From assembly GCF_028751195.1 (NCBI RefSeq), contig NZ_CP066784.1, positions 248,001-312,000 on the forward strand: 64,000 nt of DNA, in the 5' to 3' direction. This document shows positions 29,962 through 37,839 of the stretch, one piece after another. The stretch is from Alicyclobacillus sp. ALC3. GTDB taxonomy: Bacteria > Bacillota > Bacilli > Alicyclobacillales > Alicyclobacillaceae. The number at the start of each line of letters is the position of its first letter. Position 1 is the stretch's first letter. Under the pieces are notes generated by a model that saw only the letters and a list, made by a program, of their open reading frames with translations, was not told the DNA's origin and searched no databases. Position numbers and translations under genes: made by a program.

Positions 29962-30072
29962 TCACCACGGGCCGTAGTAATCACCCATCTGTTCGCCGGC
30001 CTGAACCATCCATGTCCAGTAGGTTCGCAACCCCTTCCCGCAGACGTGCATCACGTATTTTACGGGCCGCAT
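29962..30072 (-). CDS. Unrecognised 36-aa protein between psd and sqdB
   Basis: A small frame beginning MRPVKYVMHVCGKGLRTYWT and ending EQMGDYYGPW. GAGGTG lies 6 nt before the ATG at 30072; an ATG two codons earlier is too close to that site. It is basic and aromatic-rich (three Trp, four Tyr), with no clear transmembrane segment. It begins 44 nt after the psd stop and is followed by a terminator, so it is probably on the psd transcript. I know no family for it; function unknown. Confidence 0.55.
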   Translation of the reverse strand: MRPVKYVMHVCGKGLRTYWTWMVQAGEQMGDYYGPW

Positions 30073-30116
30073 ACCCATCACCTCACTTGGGTATAGTGTC
30101 CCCGCAGCATCCTGAA

Positions 30117-30932
30117 TTATTCCGTCTCTGCGCGAACCGCCACGGTTTGCCCCATCATCACGGCATCACCACGCTTGACCAGCGGTTTGAGACTAAGTCG
30201 AGACGACACGACAACAATCACGGTCGACCCCATTTCAAACCACCCAAGCTCATCACCGCGCTGCAGACACAGGTTCAACTCGCCCTGTTGAACTGCTCGC
30301 CGGCGTGGCGCTTGGACCGGTGGACCGTACACGGTCCGGATTCTGCCTACGACGGTCGCCCCGACTTTGACGATAGCAACCGCTCCTTGGTCTGTGTCTA
30401 CATTCGACACAAGCCGCTCATTTTTTGCAAACAGACCCGGAATCAACTGTACGCCCAGTGGATTGACAGGATAGAGTGTACCGGGAATGTAGCGCCACGA
30501 AGTCACCGTACCGTCGAGCGGCATGTGAATTCGGTGGTAATCCCGAGGACTCAGATAGAACGTGAAGTACAGTCCACCCTCAAAGGTTGCCGCATCTTTT
30601 GCGTCTGCCAACAACGCGGATAACGTGTACGTTACACCCTTTGCCTGTAACAACAAGCCAGCGGAGACAATCCCAACTTCGCTGACTACTCCATCCACTG
30701 GCGCCAAGAGGCCCACCGATTCAATCGGACGAACGTCAGACCTCAGCCGACGCGTAAAAAAATCCCGCAAACTTCTGTAAGCGTCCGCGCAATATTCCGC
30801 ATCTTCGATGCGAATTTGATAATGTCTGCTGTACCACGGGATGAGCATGCGGCTCAATGAGGTGCCCGAAAACCAACCGACGACCGCCGTCAGAGCACGT
30901 TTGGGCAAGACCTGCAAAGCGAACTTGCGCAT
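30117..30932 (-). CDS. psd: Phosphatidylserine decarboxylase (Psd)
   Basis: Membrane-associated pyruvoyl enzyme converting phosphatidylserine to phosphatidylethanolamine. About 271 aa. Visible features: FFTRRLRSDVRPI, PVDGVVSEVG (Asp of the processing triad), SPRDYHRIHMPLDG (His) and the self-cleavage site GWFEMGSTVIVVV near residue 236, where Ser becomes the pyruvoyl group. The site reads MGST where many homologues have LGST. I take ATG 30932 (AGGAG 11 nt upstream); a GTG four codons earlier overlaps that site. pssA is not adjacent. Confidence 0.95.
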   Translation of the reverse strand: MRKFALQVLPKRALTAVVGWFSGTSLSRMLIPWYSRHYQIRIEDAEYCADAYRSLRDFFTRRLRSDVRPIESVGLLAPVDGVVSEVGIVSAGLLLQAKGVTYTLSALLADAKDAATFEGGLYFTFYLSPRDYHRIHMPLDGTVTSWRYIPGTLYPVNPLGVQLIPGLFAKNERLVSNVDTDQGAVAIVKVGATVVGRIRTVYGPPVQAPRRRAVQQGELNLCLQRGDELGWFEMGSTVIVVVSSRLSLKPLVKRGDAVMMGQTVAVRAETE

Positions 30933-31020
30933 ACAGTCAGCCACTCCTGTCTCTTACCACGTCCATCGTATCGACCGCGGTCGGAACAATCAAGAGCGGA
31001 GTTGCCTGCCTCTACAGGCG

Positions 31021-31056
31021 TGACAAAAGCGGCCAACACAGCGGCCGCTTTTGTCA
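31021..31056. terminator. Terminator after the SASP gene (perfect 14-bp inverted repeat)
   Basis: TGACAAAAGCGGCC and its exact complement around an 8-nt loop. The A/T-rich outer arms give T-tracts on both strands, so it can stop transcription from the SASP gene (minus) and possibly in the other direction. Confidence 0.8.
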
Positions 31057-31074
31057 CATTAGATGATGAAATGC

Positions 31075-31296
31075 TTAGAATCCAGAACGGCCAGCGAGCT
31101 GCTGCTCTGCCAACGCCACCATCTTGCGAACCATATGACCACCGATGGCACCCGTGTCACGGGTAGTCATCGTACCCCAATATCCGTCTTGCGGGGGCGT
31201 GATGCCAATTTCCGAAGCCACTTCGTACTTGAACTGGTCGAGAGCTTTGATGGCGTTAGGTACAACCGGGGTATTTCTCTTCTGTCCTTGCGCCAT
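31075..31296 (-). CDS. Alpha/beta-type small acid-soluble spore protein
   Basis: Spore core DNA-binding protein that protects DNA from UV and heat and is degraded by the GPR protease at germination. 73 aa from MAQGQKRNTPVVPNAIKALD. The GPR site region is present (FKYEVASEIGITPP), as is the DNA-binding helix with GGHMVRKMVALAEQQLAG. GGAGGTGA precedes the ATG, and a sigma-G-like promoter lies upstream. It stands alone between terminators. It shows that the organism forms endospores. Confidence 0.97.
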   Translation of the reverse strand: MAQGQKRNTPVVPNAIKALDQFKYEVASEIGITPPQDGYWGTMTTRDTGAIGGHMVRKMVALAEQQLAGRSGF

Positions 31297-31325
31297 GTAT
31301 CTCACCTCCCCTTTTGATGTAGGCC

Positions 31326-31354
31326 TAGTATGCTACAGAGGGAAGTAATTATGA
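31326..31354 (-). promoter_or_regulatory. Sigma-G-like promoter of the SASP gene
   Basis: Minus-strand TCATA, 17-bp spacer, CATACTA. The -10 fits the forespore sigma-G consensus (CATnnTA) exactly and the -35 (GYATR) in four of five positions, as expected for a ssp gene. It lies about 30 bp before the start codon. Confidence 0.65.
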
Positions 31355-31390
31355 TTTCCACATTATGGGCTATTGAGAAGCTCACAAAAA

Positions 31391-33436
31391 CTACGCGCGG
31401 TACCAGCCTGCATTGGGGATATGTTCCATCCAGTCCCGCAGTTTGCCGTACCGCGGCAGCAGCCAAAAATCGGGCTGCGACAAGAGTTGACTGGCTTCGT
31501 CACGCGCAACCTCCATCACTTTCAGGTCCCGCGTCAGGTCGCCAACAGAAAACTCCGGCAAACCGCTTTGCCGCACACCGAGAAACTCACCAGGTCCGCG
31601 TAGTTCCAGGTCTCGCTCCGCGATCACAAAGCCATCTGTCGTATCGACCATCGTTTGCAACCTTGCTCTGGCCATGTCATTTCCAGCGTCCGACAGCAGT
31701 ACACACTCGCTCTCTCTCTCACCACGACCAACTCGACCGCGAAGTTGGTGAAGTTGCGCTAGACCAAACCGCTCAGCATGGTAAATCAGCATCACTGTTG
31801 CAGACGGAACATCGATGCCTACTTCAATGACGGTTGTGCTGACCAGGACGTGCACTTCACCAGCGAGAAAACGCCGCATCACCGCGTCCTTGTCCGCGGT
31901 TGACATGCGCCCGTGCAGCAAATCGGTTTGGTAGCCGGCAAACTCGTCCTGCAGGCGTACGACGAGTTCTGTCGCCGAACGAATATCCGTCAGCGCCTCT
32001 GAGGAGTCTACCAGCGGCGCCACCACATAAACCTGCTCTCCGCGCGCCAAGTGCCGACGAGCCAGTCGAATTGCATAAGGCTCACGTGCAAACGGTAACC
32101 ACACTGTGAAGATCGGTTGTCTGCCAGCTGGGCGCTCACGCAAGACGGACACATCCAAATCACCATAGACCGCCAAAGCCAACGTTCGTGGGATTGGCGT
32201 AGCCGTCAGCATCAACACATCTGGCACATGGCCCTTGTCGCGCAAGACAGAGCGCTGCGCCACACCAAACCGATGCTGTTCATCCGTCACGACCAGCCCC
32301 AGGTCATGAAATTGCACCCTGTCGGTCAGCAGAGCGTGTGTGCCGATTAACAAATCGATTTGACCTACTGCGAGCGCCTGCAAAGTTTCCTGTCGTGCTG
32401 ACTCCGTGGTAGCACCAGTCAACAATCGCATCCGAACACCGAGAGAACCCAGAATTGGTTCCGCGTTTCGAAAGTGCTGTTCCGCCAACAATTCCGTAGG
32501 CGCCATCAAAGCACTCTGCGCGCCAGACCGTGTCGCAGCGAAGACCGCGTAAAAGGCGACCCATGTCTTCCCCGAGCCAACATCTCCCTGTAGCAGACGA
32601 GCCATAGCACGAGGAGCGCGCATGTCAGCAACAATTTGTGAACATGCCGCTCTCTGCGCTTCGGTAAGGGGATACGGTACAACTGCGGCAAACTGGTCCA
32701 TGACATCATCTGGCACATTGTGTGCTGTGCCTTCCTGTACCCCTGTCTCTTGCGCACGGTACCACTGAAGTTGTAGTTGAAAAAGAAAAAACTCTTCGAA
32801 AGCCAATCGTCGATGAGCCTGATGCAAATCTTCTGAGGAGCGAGGACGGTGCATGGCAAACACCGCCTGGGGATGAGAGATCAGGCGGTACTTCTCGCGG
32901 TATTGTACAGGCAAGACATCAGGCAAGCGGTCACCAAATTGCGTCAGTGCGCGTTCCATCACGGACTGTAGTTGCGCAGACGACATTCCGCCAACACTCC
33001 GGTAGACTGGTGTGAACGCCCCACCAAGATGCGCAGCCGCCAAAGAAAAATCCGTTTGACTGACGACGATGACCTTACGCACAGCGTCGTAGCGGCCTGA
33101 CACGACTAGGACCTGCCCATCGACCAACTTTTGTCGAAGATATGGTTGATTGAACCACATAGCTGTCAACCGCACGCGCCCATCGATCCGGACGGCCGCA
33201 GACACAGTCGAACGTTTCCCGGTCCAGCGGATTTTCGCTGCCCCTTCGACCACTGCCCGCGCCGTGACCTGGGTGCCGTGCACAAAGGCTTCAAACGGCT
33301 TTACACTTTTGTCTTCGTAGCGCACCGGAAAGAAGTGCAAAAGTCCGTCCACTGTACGGATTCCCGCATCCTCCAGAAGAGCCGCCTTTGCCTTACCGAT
33401 GCCTACCACGTGTGAGACAGGAAGAGATTGTTCCAT
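31391..33436 (-). CDS. recG: ATP-dependent DNA helicase RecG
   Basis: Branch-migration helicase that regresses stalled forks and resolves recombination intermediates. 681 aa: N-terminal wedge/OB domain (RYEDKSVKPFEAF, AVVEGAAKIRWTGKRSTVSA), then SF2 helicase: motif I GDVGSGKTWVAFYA, DEQH box VVTDEQHRFGVAQRSV, TATPIPRTLAL, then STTVIEVGIDVPSATVM and HQLRGRVGRGERES, ending with the RecG C-terminus (LELRGPGEFLGVRQSG). It follows fakA by 5 nt; the sdaAB/sdaAA pair between them in Bacillus is absent. Confidence 0.97.
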   Translation of the reverse strand: MEQSLPVSHVVGIGKAKAALLEDAGIRTVDGLLHFFPVRYEDKSVKPFEAFVHGTQVTARAVVEGAAKIRWTGKRSTVSAAVRIDGRVRLTAMWFNQPYLRQKLVDGQVLVVSGRYDAVRKVIVVSQTDFSLAAAHLGGAFTPVYRSVGGMSSAQLQSVMERALTQFGDRLPDVLPVQYREKYRLISHPQAVFAMHRPRSSEDLHQAHRRLAFEEFFLFQLQLQWYRAQETGVQEGTAHNVPDDVMDQFAAVVPYPLTEAQRAACSQIVADMRAPRAMARLLQGDVGSGKTWVAFYAVFAATRSGAQSALMAPTELLAEQHFRNAEPILGSLGVRMRLLTGATTESARQETLQALAVGQIDLLIGTHALLTDRVQFHDLGLVVTDEQHRFGVAQRSVLRDKGHVPDVLMLTATPIPRTLALAVYGDLDVSVLRERPAGRQPIFTVWLPFAREPYAIRLARRHLARGEQVYVVAPLVDSSEALTDIRSATELVVRLQDEFAGYQTDLLHGRMSTADKDAVMRRFLAGEVHVLVSTTVIEVGIDVPSATVMLIYHAERFGLAQLHQLRGRVGRGERESECVLLSDAGNDMARARLQTMVDTTDGFVIAERDLELRGPGEFLGVRQSGLPEFSVGDLTRDLKVMEVARDEASQLLSQPDFWLLPRYGKLRDWMEHIPNAGWYRA

Positions 33437-33441
33437 GCAAC

Positions 33442-35082
33442 TTACTCCAGCGCAAAAATGTAGTCGTAAACAGGTTGACCGCCTTCACGGACCTCAACTT
33501 CAATACCGAACTCGTTCTCAACTTCATTCGTCAAACGTTCCAGTTCATCGGAGGCAACGCCTGACCCATAAAACACAGTCAATAGTTCAGCGTCCTTGAC
33601 CCCCATGGCTGATATGACGTTCAATGCGACAGCGAGCCTGTCGTCACCCACTTCAGTCAAGTCTTGGTCAACCAACCCTAAGTACTGATTTGCCTTAATC
33701 ACCCGCTCTTGAAACACGCTGTCGCGCACTGCACGTACTACTTGGCCAGCGTTTACCCCGGCCATCGCAGCCTCCATCCGCTGTGCGTTGACCTCAGCCG
33801 AATCCTCGCTGCGCATCGCCATCAACGCGGCGATTCCTTCGGGTATCGAACGACTCGGGACTACCTGCACAGACTCACCCAATACATCACGTGCCTGATT
33901 AGCTGCCATGACGATGTTCCGGTTGTTCGGCAAAACAATTGTCTCCACGGCGTTGGCACGGCGCACAGCATCGACAATGTCCTCTGTGCTTGGGTTCATG
34001 GTTTGCCCACCCGAGACGACGATTGTCGCTCCAAGGCTTGTGAACACCTGTTGCAGGCCTTCTCCCGCTACCACGGCGACGACCGCAAGCTCGGTTGGCT
34101 GTCGCGTATCCTGTGCGGTTTGAATGTCTGTGTGCTGTTCTGTCATGTTATCAATCTTAATTTTGATCAGTGTACCGTGTATCAACGCATCCTCGAGGAC
34201 ACGCCCGGGGTGCAGCGTATGGACGTGCACCTTCACCAGGTCTTCTGCAGATACAACGAGCAGTGAGTCACCATAGGTGGCTAGCTGCTGACGCAGCACT
34301 TCCTCGGTGTCCGCTGCACGTGCCCCGTCCACCCGAATCAGTGTTTCCGTGCAGTACCCAAACTCTCCTTCGTGGTCGATATGAGCCGCCGCAAAGTCCA
34401 ACACAGGCTCGGTCGACATCGTCCCCGCAGGTGAAACCGTTTCACCTTCACCTGCTGCCTCTTCACCGCGTAAGAAGGCCAAGAATCCCTCGTAGATATA
34501 AACTAAGCCCTGACCACCCGAATCTACAACTCCGGCTTCCTTCAGCACGGCGAGTTGCTCAGGGGTTCGACTCAGCGCGACGCGCGCAGCGTCACAAACC
34601 TTTGCCATCCACGCTTCTAGACCGTGCTCCTGACGGGCTTCACGCGTGCCTGCAGCTGCTGCTTCACGGGCAACTGTCAATATCGTACCCTCGACCGGCT
34701 TTGCGACGGCCCGGTAAGCAATGGAAACGCCTTCCTGAAGAGCAATCGAGAAGCTCGTGACGTCTAGATAGTCAGCACGTTGCGCTGCTCGGATGAAGCC
34801 ACGAAACAACTGAGACAAAATCACGCCCGAATTTCCTCGAGCTCCCATTAACAGGCCAGAGGCGAGCGCTTGTGCCGCTCCGAATAGCGTCTGGTCTGTC
34901 CGAGCCAAGAGGCGTACCACGCCGGAAGCAAGGGACAACTCCATATTGGTGCCGGTGTCACCGTCAGGCACCGGGAATATATTCAGCGAGTTCACCACGC
35001 CCACATGCCGCTTTAGCCGTGCGTGCCCGGCAGCGACTAACTGCGCAAATGCCTCGCCGTTCAAACGATCCAACGAAGTCAT
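33442..35082 (-). CDS. fakA: Fatty acid kinase subunit FakA (YloV, DhaL domain)
   Basis: ATP-binding subunit that phosphorylates fatty acids held by FakB, so exogenous fatty acids can enter PlsX/PlsY-dependent lipid synthesis. 546 aa: an N-terminal DhaL-type kinase domain with NIFPVPDGDTGTNMELS (nucleotide/Mg site) and LMGARGNSGVILSQLFRGF, then the FakA middle and DegV-like C-terminal parts (MTEQHTDIQ..., VVAVVAGEGLQQVFTSLGA, VLPNNRNIVMAANQA). ATG 35082 has AGGAGG upstream; the 25-codon extension is unsupported. No fakB is in the window. Confidence 0.95.
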   Translation of the reverse strand: MTSLDRLNGEAFAQLVAAGHARLKRHVGVVNSLNIFPVPDGDTGTNMELSLASGVVRLLARTDQTLFGAAQALASGLLMGARGNSGVILSQLFRGFIRAAQRADYLDVTSFSIALQEGVSIAYRAVAKPVEGTILTVAREAAAAGTREARQEHGLEAWMAKVCDAARVALSRTPEQLAVLKEAGVVDSGGQGLVYIYEGFLAFLRGEEAAGEGETVSPAGTMSTEPVLDFAAAHIDHEGEFGYCTETLIRVDGARAADTEEVLRQQLATYGDSLLVVSAEDLVKVHVHTLHPGRVLEDALIHGTLIKIKIDNMTEQHTDIQTAQDTRQPTELAVVAVVAGEGLQQVFTSLGATIVVSGGQTMNPSTEDIVDAVRRANAVETIVLPNNRNIVMAANQARDVLGESVQVVPSRSIPEGIAALMAMRSEDSAEVNAQRMEAAMAGVNAGQVVRAVRDSVFQERVIKANQYLGLVDQDLTEVGDDRLAVALNVISAMGVKDAELLTVFYGSGVASDELERLTNEVENEFGIEVEVREGGQPVYDYIFALE

Positions 35083-35092
35083 GCAGTGCCTC

Positions 35093-35458
35093 CTATCGAT
35101 CGCTCGAAACTCGAACTCCCTGCACCAAGATGTTGACGCGATCGACCTGAATACCAATGGATTGGTTTAGCACATAACGAACTTTTTCTCGCACATTTTG
35201 TGCAACTTCGTAAATGTTCGTGCCGTAACTCACAATAATGTACAGGTCCACGTCGACTCCGTCATCCGAGATCTGAACCTCTACGCCTTTACCAGGGTTG
35301 TCCCGTCCCAGAAGTTCACTCAAACTGTCCTTAACCTGTCGGCGCGACGACATGCCGACCAGGCCGTAACAATCAATCGCCGCCAGCCCTGCGAGGGTAG
35401 CAACGACATCCTCCGCAATTGATATCGTTCCTAGCGGAGTTTCCAACGTTTTCGGCAT
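35093..35458 (-). CDS. yloU: Asp23/Gls24 family protein (YloU)
   Basis: Small conserved protein upstream of fakA throughout Firmicutes, often membrane-associated through partners; exact role unresolved. 121 aa with [30 protein letters not shown], then [21 protein letters not shown] and [13 protein letters not shown]. It starts the yloU-fakA-recG transcript, with GGGGTG before the ATG. Confidence 0.94.
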   Translation of the reverse strand: MPKTLETPLGTISIAEDVVATLAGLAAIDCYGLVGMSSRRQVKDSLSELLGRDNPGKGVEVQISDDGVDVDLYIIVSYGTNIYEVAQNVREKVRYVLNQSIGIQVDRVNILVQGVRVSSDR

Positions 35459-35491
35459 CGGGGCACCCCCTGCAATCTGCTGCTTTCTGCA

Positions 35492-35520
35492 ATTGTACTA
35501 TACCATGGCGTGTTTCAAAA
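35492..35520 (-). promoter_or_regulatory. Candidate promoter of yloU-fakA-recG
   Basis: Minus-strand TACAAT is a good -10, with TTTTGA 17 bp upstream; TATAGT just ahead is an alternative -10. About 34 bp before the yloU start. Confidence 0.45.
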
Positions 35521-35567
35521 ACCACGCCCGGCAAGCAAAATCGGAGACCGGCCGAAAAGGCCGTGCC

Positions 35568-35597
35568 TTGCGAAAAGCACAGCTGCTGTGGTAGTAT
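35568..35597 (+). promoter_or_regulatory. Promoter of rpmB
   Basis: Plus-strand TTGCGA, 18-bp spacer, TAGTAT, giving a leader of about 115 nt before rpmB. The leader contains GATCAGACGATC and other short repeats, but I recognise no known ribosomal protein leader motif. Confidence 0.6.
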
Positions 35598-35718
35598 GTT
35601 TCGGTGTGTAAAAGCATCCGTGATCAGACGATCACGCGAATGCCCCTCTCGGCGTCGCGGTTGGCGACTGAGTGGCGATTGGCGCGTAATCGGCCAACGT
35701 GCAAGGAGGTGCAACGAT

Positions 35719-35910
35719 ATGGCAAGACGCTGTGAAGTCTGTGGAAAAGGGCCTGTGACTGGAAATCAAGTGAGTCACTCGCACATCCTCAACAAGCGCC
35801 GCTGGCTCCCAAACCTTCAGTCCGTGAAGGTGAACGACAACGGCACGGTGAAACGGATCCGAGTGTGCACCCGCTGCCTGAAGGCTGGCAAAGTGACACG
35901 CGCTGTGTAA
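35719..35910 (+). CDS. rpmB: 50S ribosomal protein L28
   Basis: 63-aa large-subunit protein. Start [20 protein letters not shown], with GGAGG about 8 nt before the ATG. Two Cys pairs (5, 8 and 50, 53) make it the zinc-binding C+ form. It is divergent from yloU and convergent with spoVM, the arrangement known from Bacillus. Confidence 0.98.
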   Translation: MARRCEVCGKGPVTGNQVSHSHILNKRRWLPNLQSVKVNDNGTVKRIRVCTRCLKAGKVTRAV

Positions 35911-35937
35911 TTGACTTACTAGTGAATGAAAAACAGG

Positions 35938-35963
35938 AAGAGCACCTCTCGGTGCTCTTTTTC
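35938..35963. terminator. Bidirectional terminator between rpmB and spoVM
   Basis: Stem AAGAGCACC-TCTC-GGTGCTCTT followed by TTTTC on plus; on minus the same stem is followed by CCTGTTTTTC. It serves rpmB on plus and probably spoVM and its upstream genes on minus. Confidence 0.9.
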
Positions 35964-36072
35964 TGTGTGGAGCAGACGTCACGCAGCCTGCCGTCCAACA
36001 AGATGGGGATGGAAGAGTGCGAGTGCGCCGCGCGCCCGCAACCGACACGGCGGCCAACATGTGTACGCCATT

Positions 36073-36153
36073 TTAGTCTTTGGTGAACGCGCCGATAAAG
36101 GCCTTCACGATGCCACCCAAAAATTTGGGAAGCTTGATGGTGTAGAACTTCAA
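36073..36153 (-). CDS. spoVM: Stage V sporulation protein M (SpoVM)
   Basis: A 26-residue amphipathic helix that recognises the convex forespore membrane and anchors the SpoIVA coat basement layer. The sequence FYTIKLPKFLGGIVKAFIGA is nearly identical to Bacillus SpoVM, including the proline (Pro9) that shapes the helix. The start is TTG, with AAGGAGG 8 nt upstream. It follows rpe; thiN, which intervenes in Bacillus, is missing. No sigma-E promoter stood out in the 130 bp between rpe and spoVM. Too short for most gene finders. Confidence 0.97.
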   Translation of the reverse strand: MKFYTIKLPKFLGGIVKAFIGAFTKD

Positions 36154-36283
36154 GCCGTTCCCCTCCTTCTGCTCTCCCGCGCGCGTCTGTCCGATAGGCG
36201 AAAGTCCCGCCATCTCTACATCTATATTCACGGGAGCCGAAAATGTGTGCCATCGCCTACTCAGGCCAGAGGCAATTCGCAGG

Positions 36284-36943
36284 CTATAGCACCGCCTCTC
36301 GAAGCTCCGAGATCGCCTTAGCTCTGTCTACACGGTTGAACACAGCCGAGCCCGCAACAAACACGCTCGCTCCCGCAGCGGCTGCATCGGCAATTGTCGA
36401 CGAAGTAATCCCGCCGTCCACCTCGATCGGCACATTTTGGTGTCCCGCTGCATCCAAACGCTGTCTAGCTTGTTGAATCTTACGCAACGTATTCGGTAAA
36501 AATGCCTGCCCACCAAAACCCGGGTTCACGGTCATCACGAGCAACATGTCAATATCGTCCACCACGGATTCGAAGGCATCGAGACCTGTGCCTGGGTTCA
36601 ACGCCAGACCAGCCTGTGCGCCGAGGGCACGAACCTGTTGCAGGACGCGGTGAACGTGGGGCGTAGCTTCTGCGTGCACGGTCACAATGTCTGCACCTGC
36701 GCGGATAAACGCCTCTACATACAATTCTGGGCGCTCAATCATGAGGTGGACGTCAAGTACGTTCGTGACGCGTGGACGCAGTGCAGAGACGACATTTGGA
36801 CCCATCGTGATATTCGGTACAAAGTGACCGTCCATGACATCGACGTGGATCCAATCTGCACCGCCTGCAATCACGGAGTCAACCTCACTCCCGAGGCTGG
36901 AAAAATCAGCAGCGAGAATTGATGGTGCGATAATGGTCTTCAA
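36284..36943 (-). CDS. rpe: Ribulose-phosphate 3-epimerase
   Basis: Interconverts ribulose 5-phosphate and xylulose 5-phosphate in the pentose phosphate pathway. 219 aa TIM barrel: KTIIAPSILAADFSSL, WIHVDVMDGHFVPNITMGP (metal and catalytic residues), VDVHLMIE-type VLDVHLMIERPE, MTVNPGFGGQAF and EVDGGITSSTI. The start is TTG 36943, overlapping the rsgA stop as TTGA, with GGAGG 9 nt upstream; the longer frame would run into rsgA. Confidence 0.96.
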   Translation of the reverse strand: MKTIIAPSILAADFSSLGSEVDSVIAGGADWIHVDVMDGHFVPNITMGPNVVSALRPRVTNVLDVHLMIERPELYVEAFIRAGADIVTVHAEATPHVHRVLQQVRALGAQAGLALNPGTGLDAFESVVDDIDMLLVMTVNPGFGGQAFLPNTLRKIQQARQRLDAAGHQNVPIEVDGGITSSTIADAAAAGASVFVAGSAVFNRVDRAKAISELREAVL

Positions 36944-37815
36944 TACCGGTGTTCCTCCCTGTCCCGCAATTCGTGCCAGAGTGAGCAATATGACTCGTAG
37001 CGACTTTCTGCAAGCGCCCCCGTATCAGCAGCCGTTCGCACTGCACACTCGTCCTCGTCCACGTGTTGGCAGCCCCTGTACGGGCAAGCCGCAGCGAGTG
37101 GTTGAAACTCGGGGAAGTAGTTGCGCAACTCCGTCGACGGTACATCGAGCTCAAGCGAACTGAAGCCTGGCGCGTCCACGATATAAGTGTCGGGCTCCAG
37201 TTCAAACAGTTCAACATGGCGGGTAGTGTGCTTACCGCGGCCAGCCTTCTCACTGATCTCACCCATTTTGACACCAAGTTCAGGCGCAAGCGCGTTGGCA
37301 AGCGTCGATTTGCCGACTCCGGATGGACCGACGAACACACTGACATGCCCTCGCAGCCGCGTACGTACAGTCTCTACGCCTTGACCAACTTTGCCGACGA
37401 CGGGAAATACAGCAAAGTCTGCAGCTGTGTATACGCCTGTTATGCCCGTAAGCAGATCTGGGTCTGCGAGGTCGACTTTCGTGATCACAATCACGGGCGA
37501 CAACCGCGCAACGACCACAGAGACCAGCAGCCTGTCGAGCAGATGCGGCATAAACGCAGGGTCGACGGCAGACAAGACCAGCACGGCTTGGTCTACATTG
37601 GCGACTGGAGGTCGGATTAGTTCTGTCTGGCGTGGCAGCACTTCGTAAATAATCCCCTCAGTCATGCCTACCAGCTCAATTGTGACACGGTCACCAACCA
37701 GAACGGTTGTTCCGCGCTTGCGGAATACACCGCGGGCCCTACAACGCCTGACCTCCTGTCCAGTCGTCACATCGAAGAACCCGGACAGCGACCGCACCAC
37801 AACTCCCTCTTGCAA
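36940..37815 (-). CDS. rsgA: Ribosome small subunit GTPase RsgA
   Basis: Circularly permuted GTPase that checks late 30S assembly. 291 aa: OB-fold N-terminus, permuted G4 (ITKVDLAD) before G1 (GPSGVGKSTLANAL) and G3 (DAPGFSS), then a C-terminal zinc knuckle (AACPYRGCQHVDEDECAV). It lies between prkC and rpe, as in Bacillus. Confidence 0.97.
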   Translation of the reverse strand: MQEGVVVRSLSGFFDVTTGQEVRRCRARGVFRKRGTTVLVGDRVTIELVGMTEGIIYEVLPRQTELIRPPVANVDQAVLVLSAVDPAFMPHLLDRLLVSVVVARLSPVIVITKVDLADPDLLTGITGVYTAADFAVFPVVGKVGQGVETVRTRLRGHVSVFVGPSGVGKSTLANALAPELGVKMGEISEKAGRGKHTTRHVELFELEPDTYIVDAPGFSSLELDVPSTELRNYFPEFQPLAAACPYRGCQHVDEDECAVRTAADTGALAESRYESYCSLWHELRDREEHRY

Positions 37816-37839
37816 AGGTCATCCTCCTGTTCTCACCAT

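Noticed and set aside
30117..30932. psd inactive because the cleavage site is MGST rather than LGST
   Set aside because: The residue before Gly-Ser-Thr varies in the family; the Gly-Ser cleavage pair, Asp and His motifs are intact.
36154..36283. Sigma-E promoter for spoVM
   Set aside because: No pair of elements with the right spacing to CATA-type -10 was convincing; read-through from rpe is also possible.
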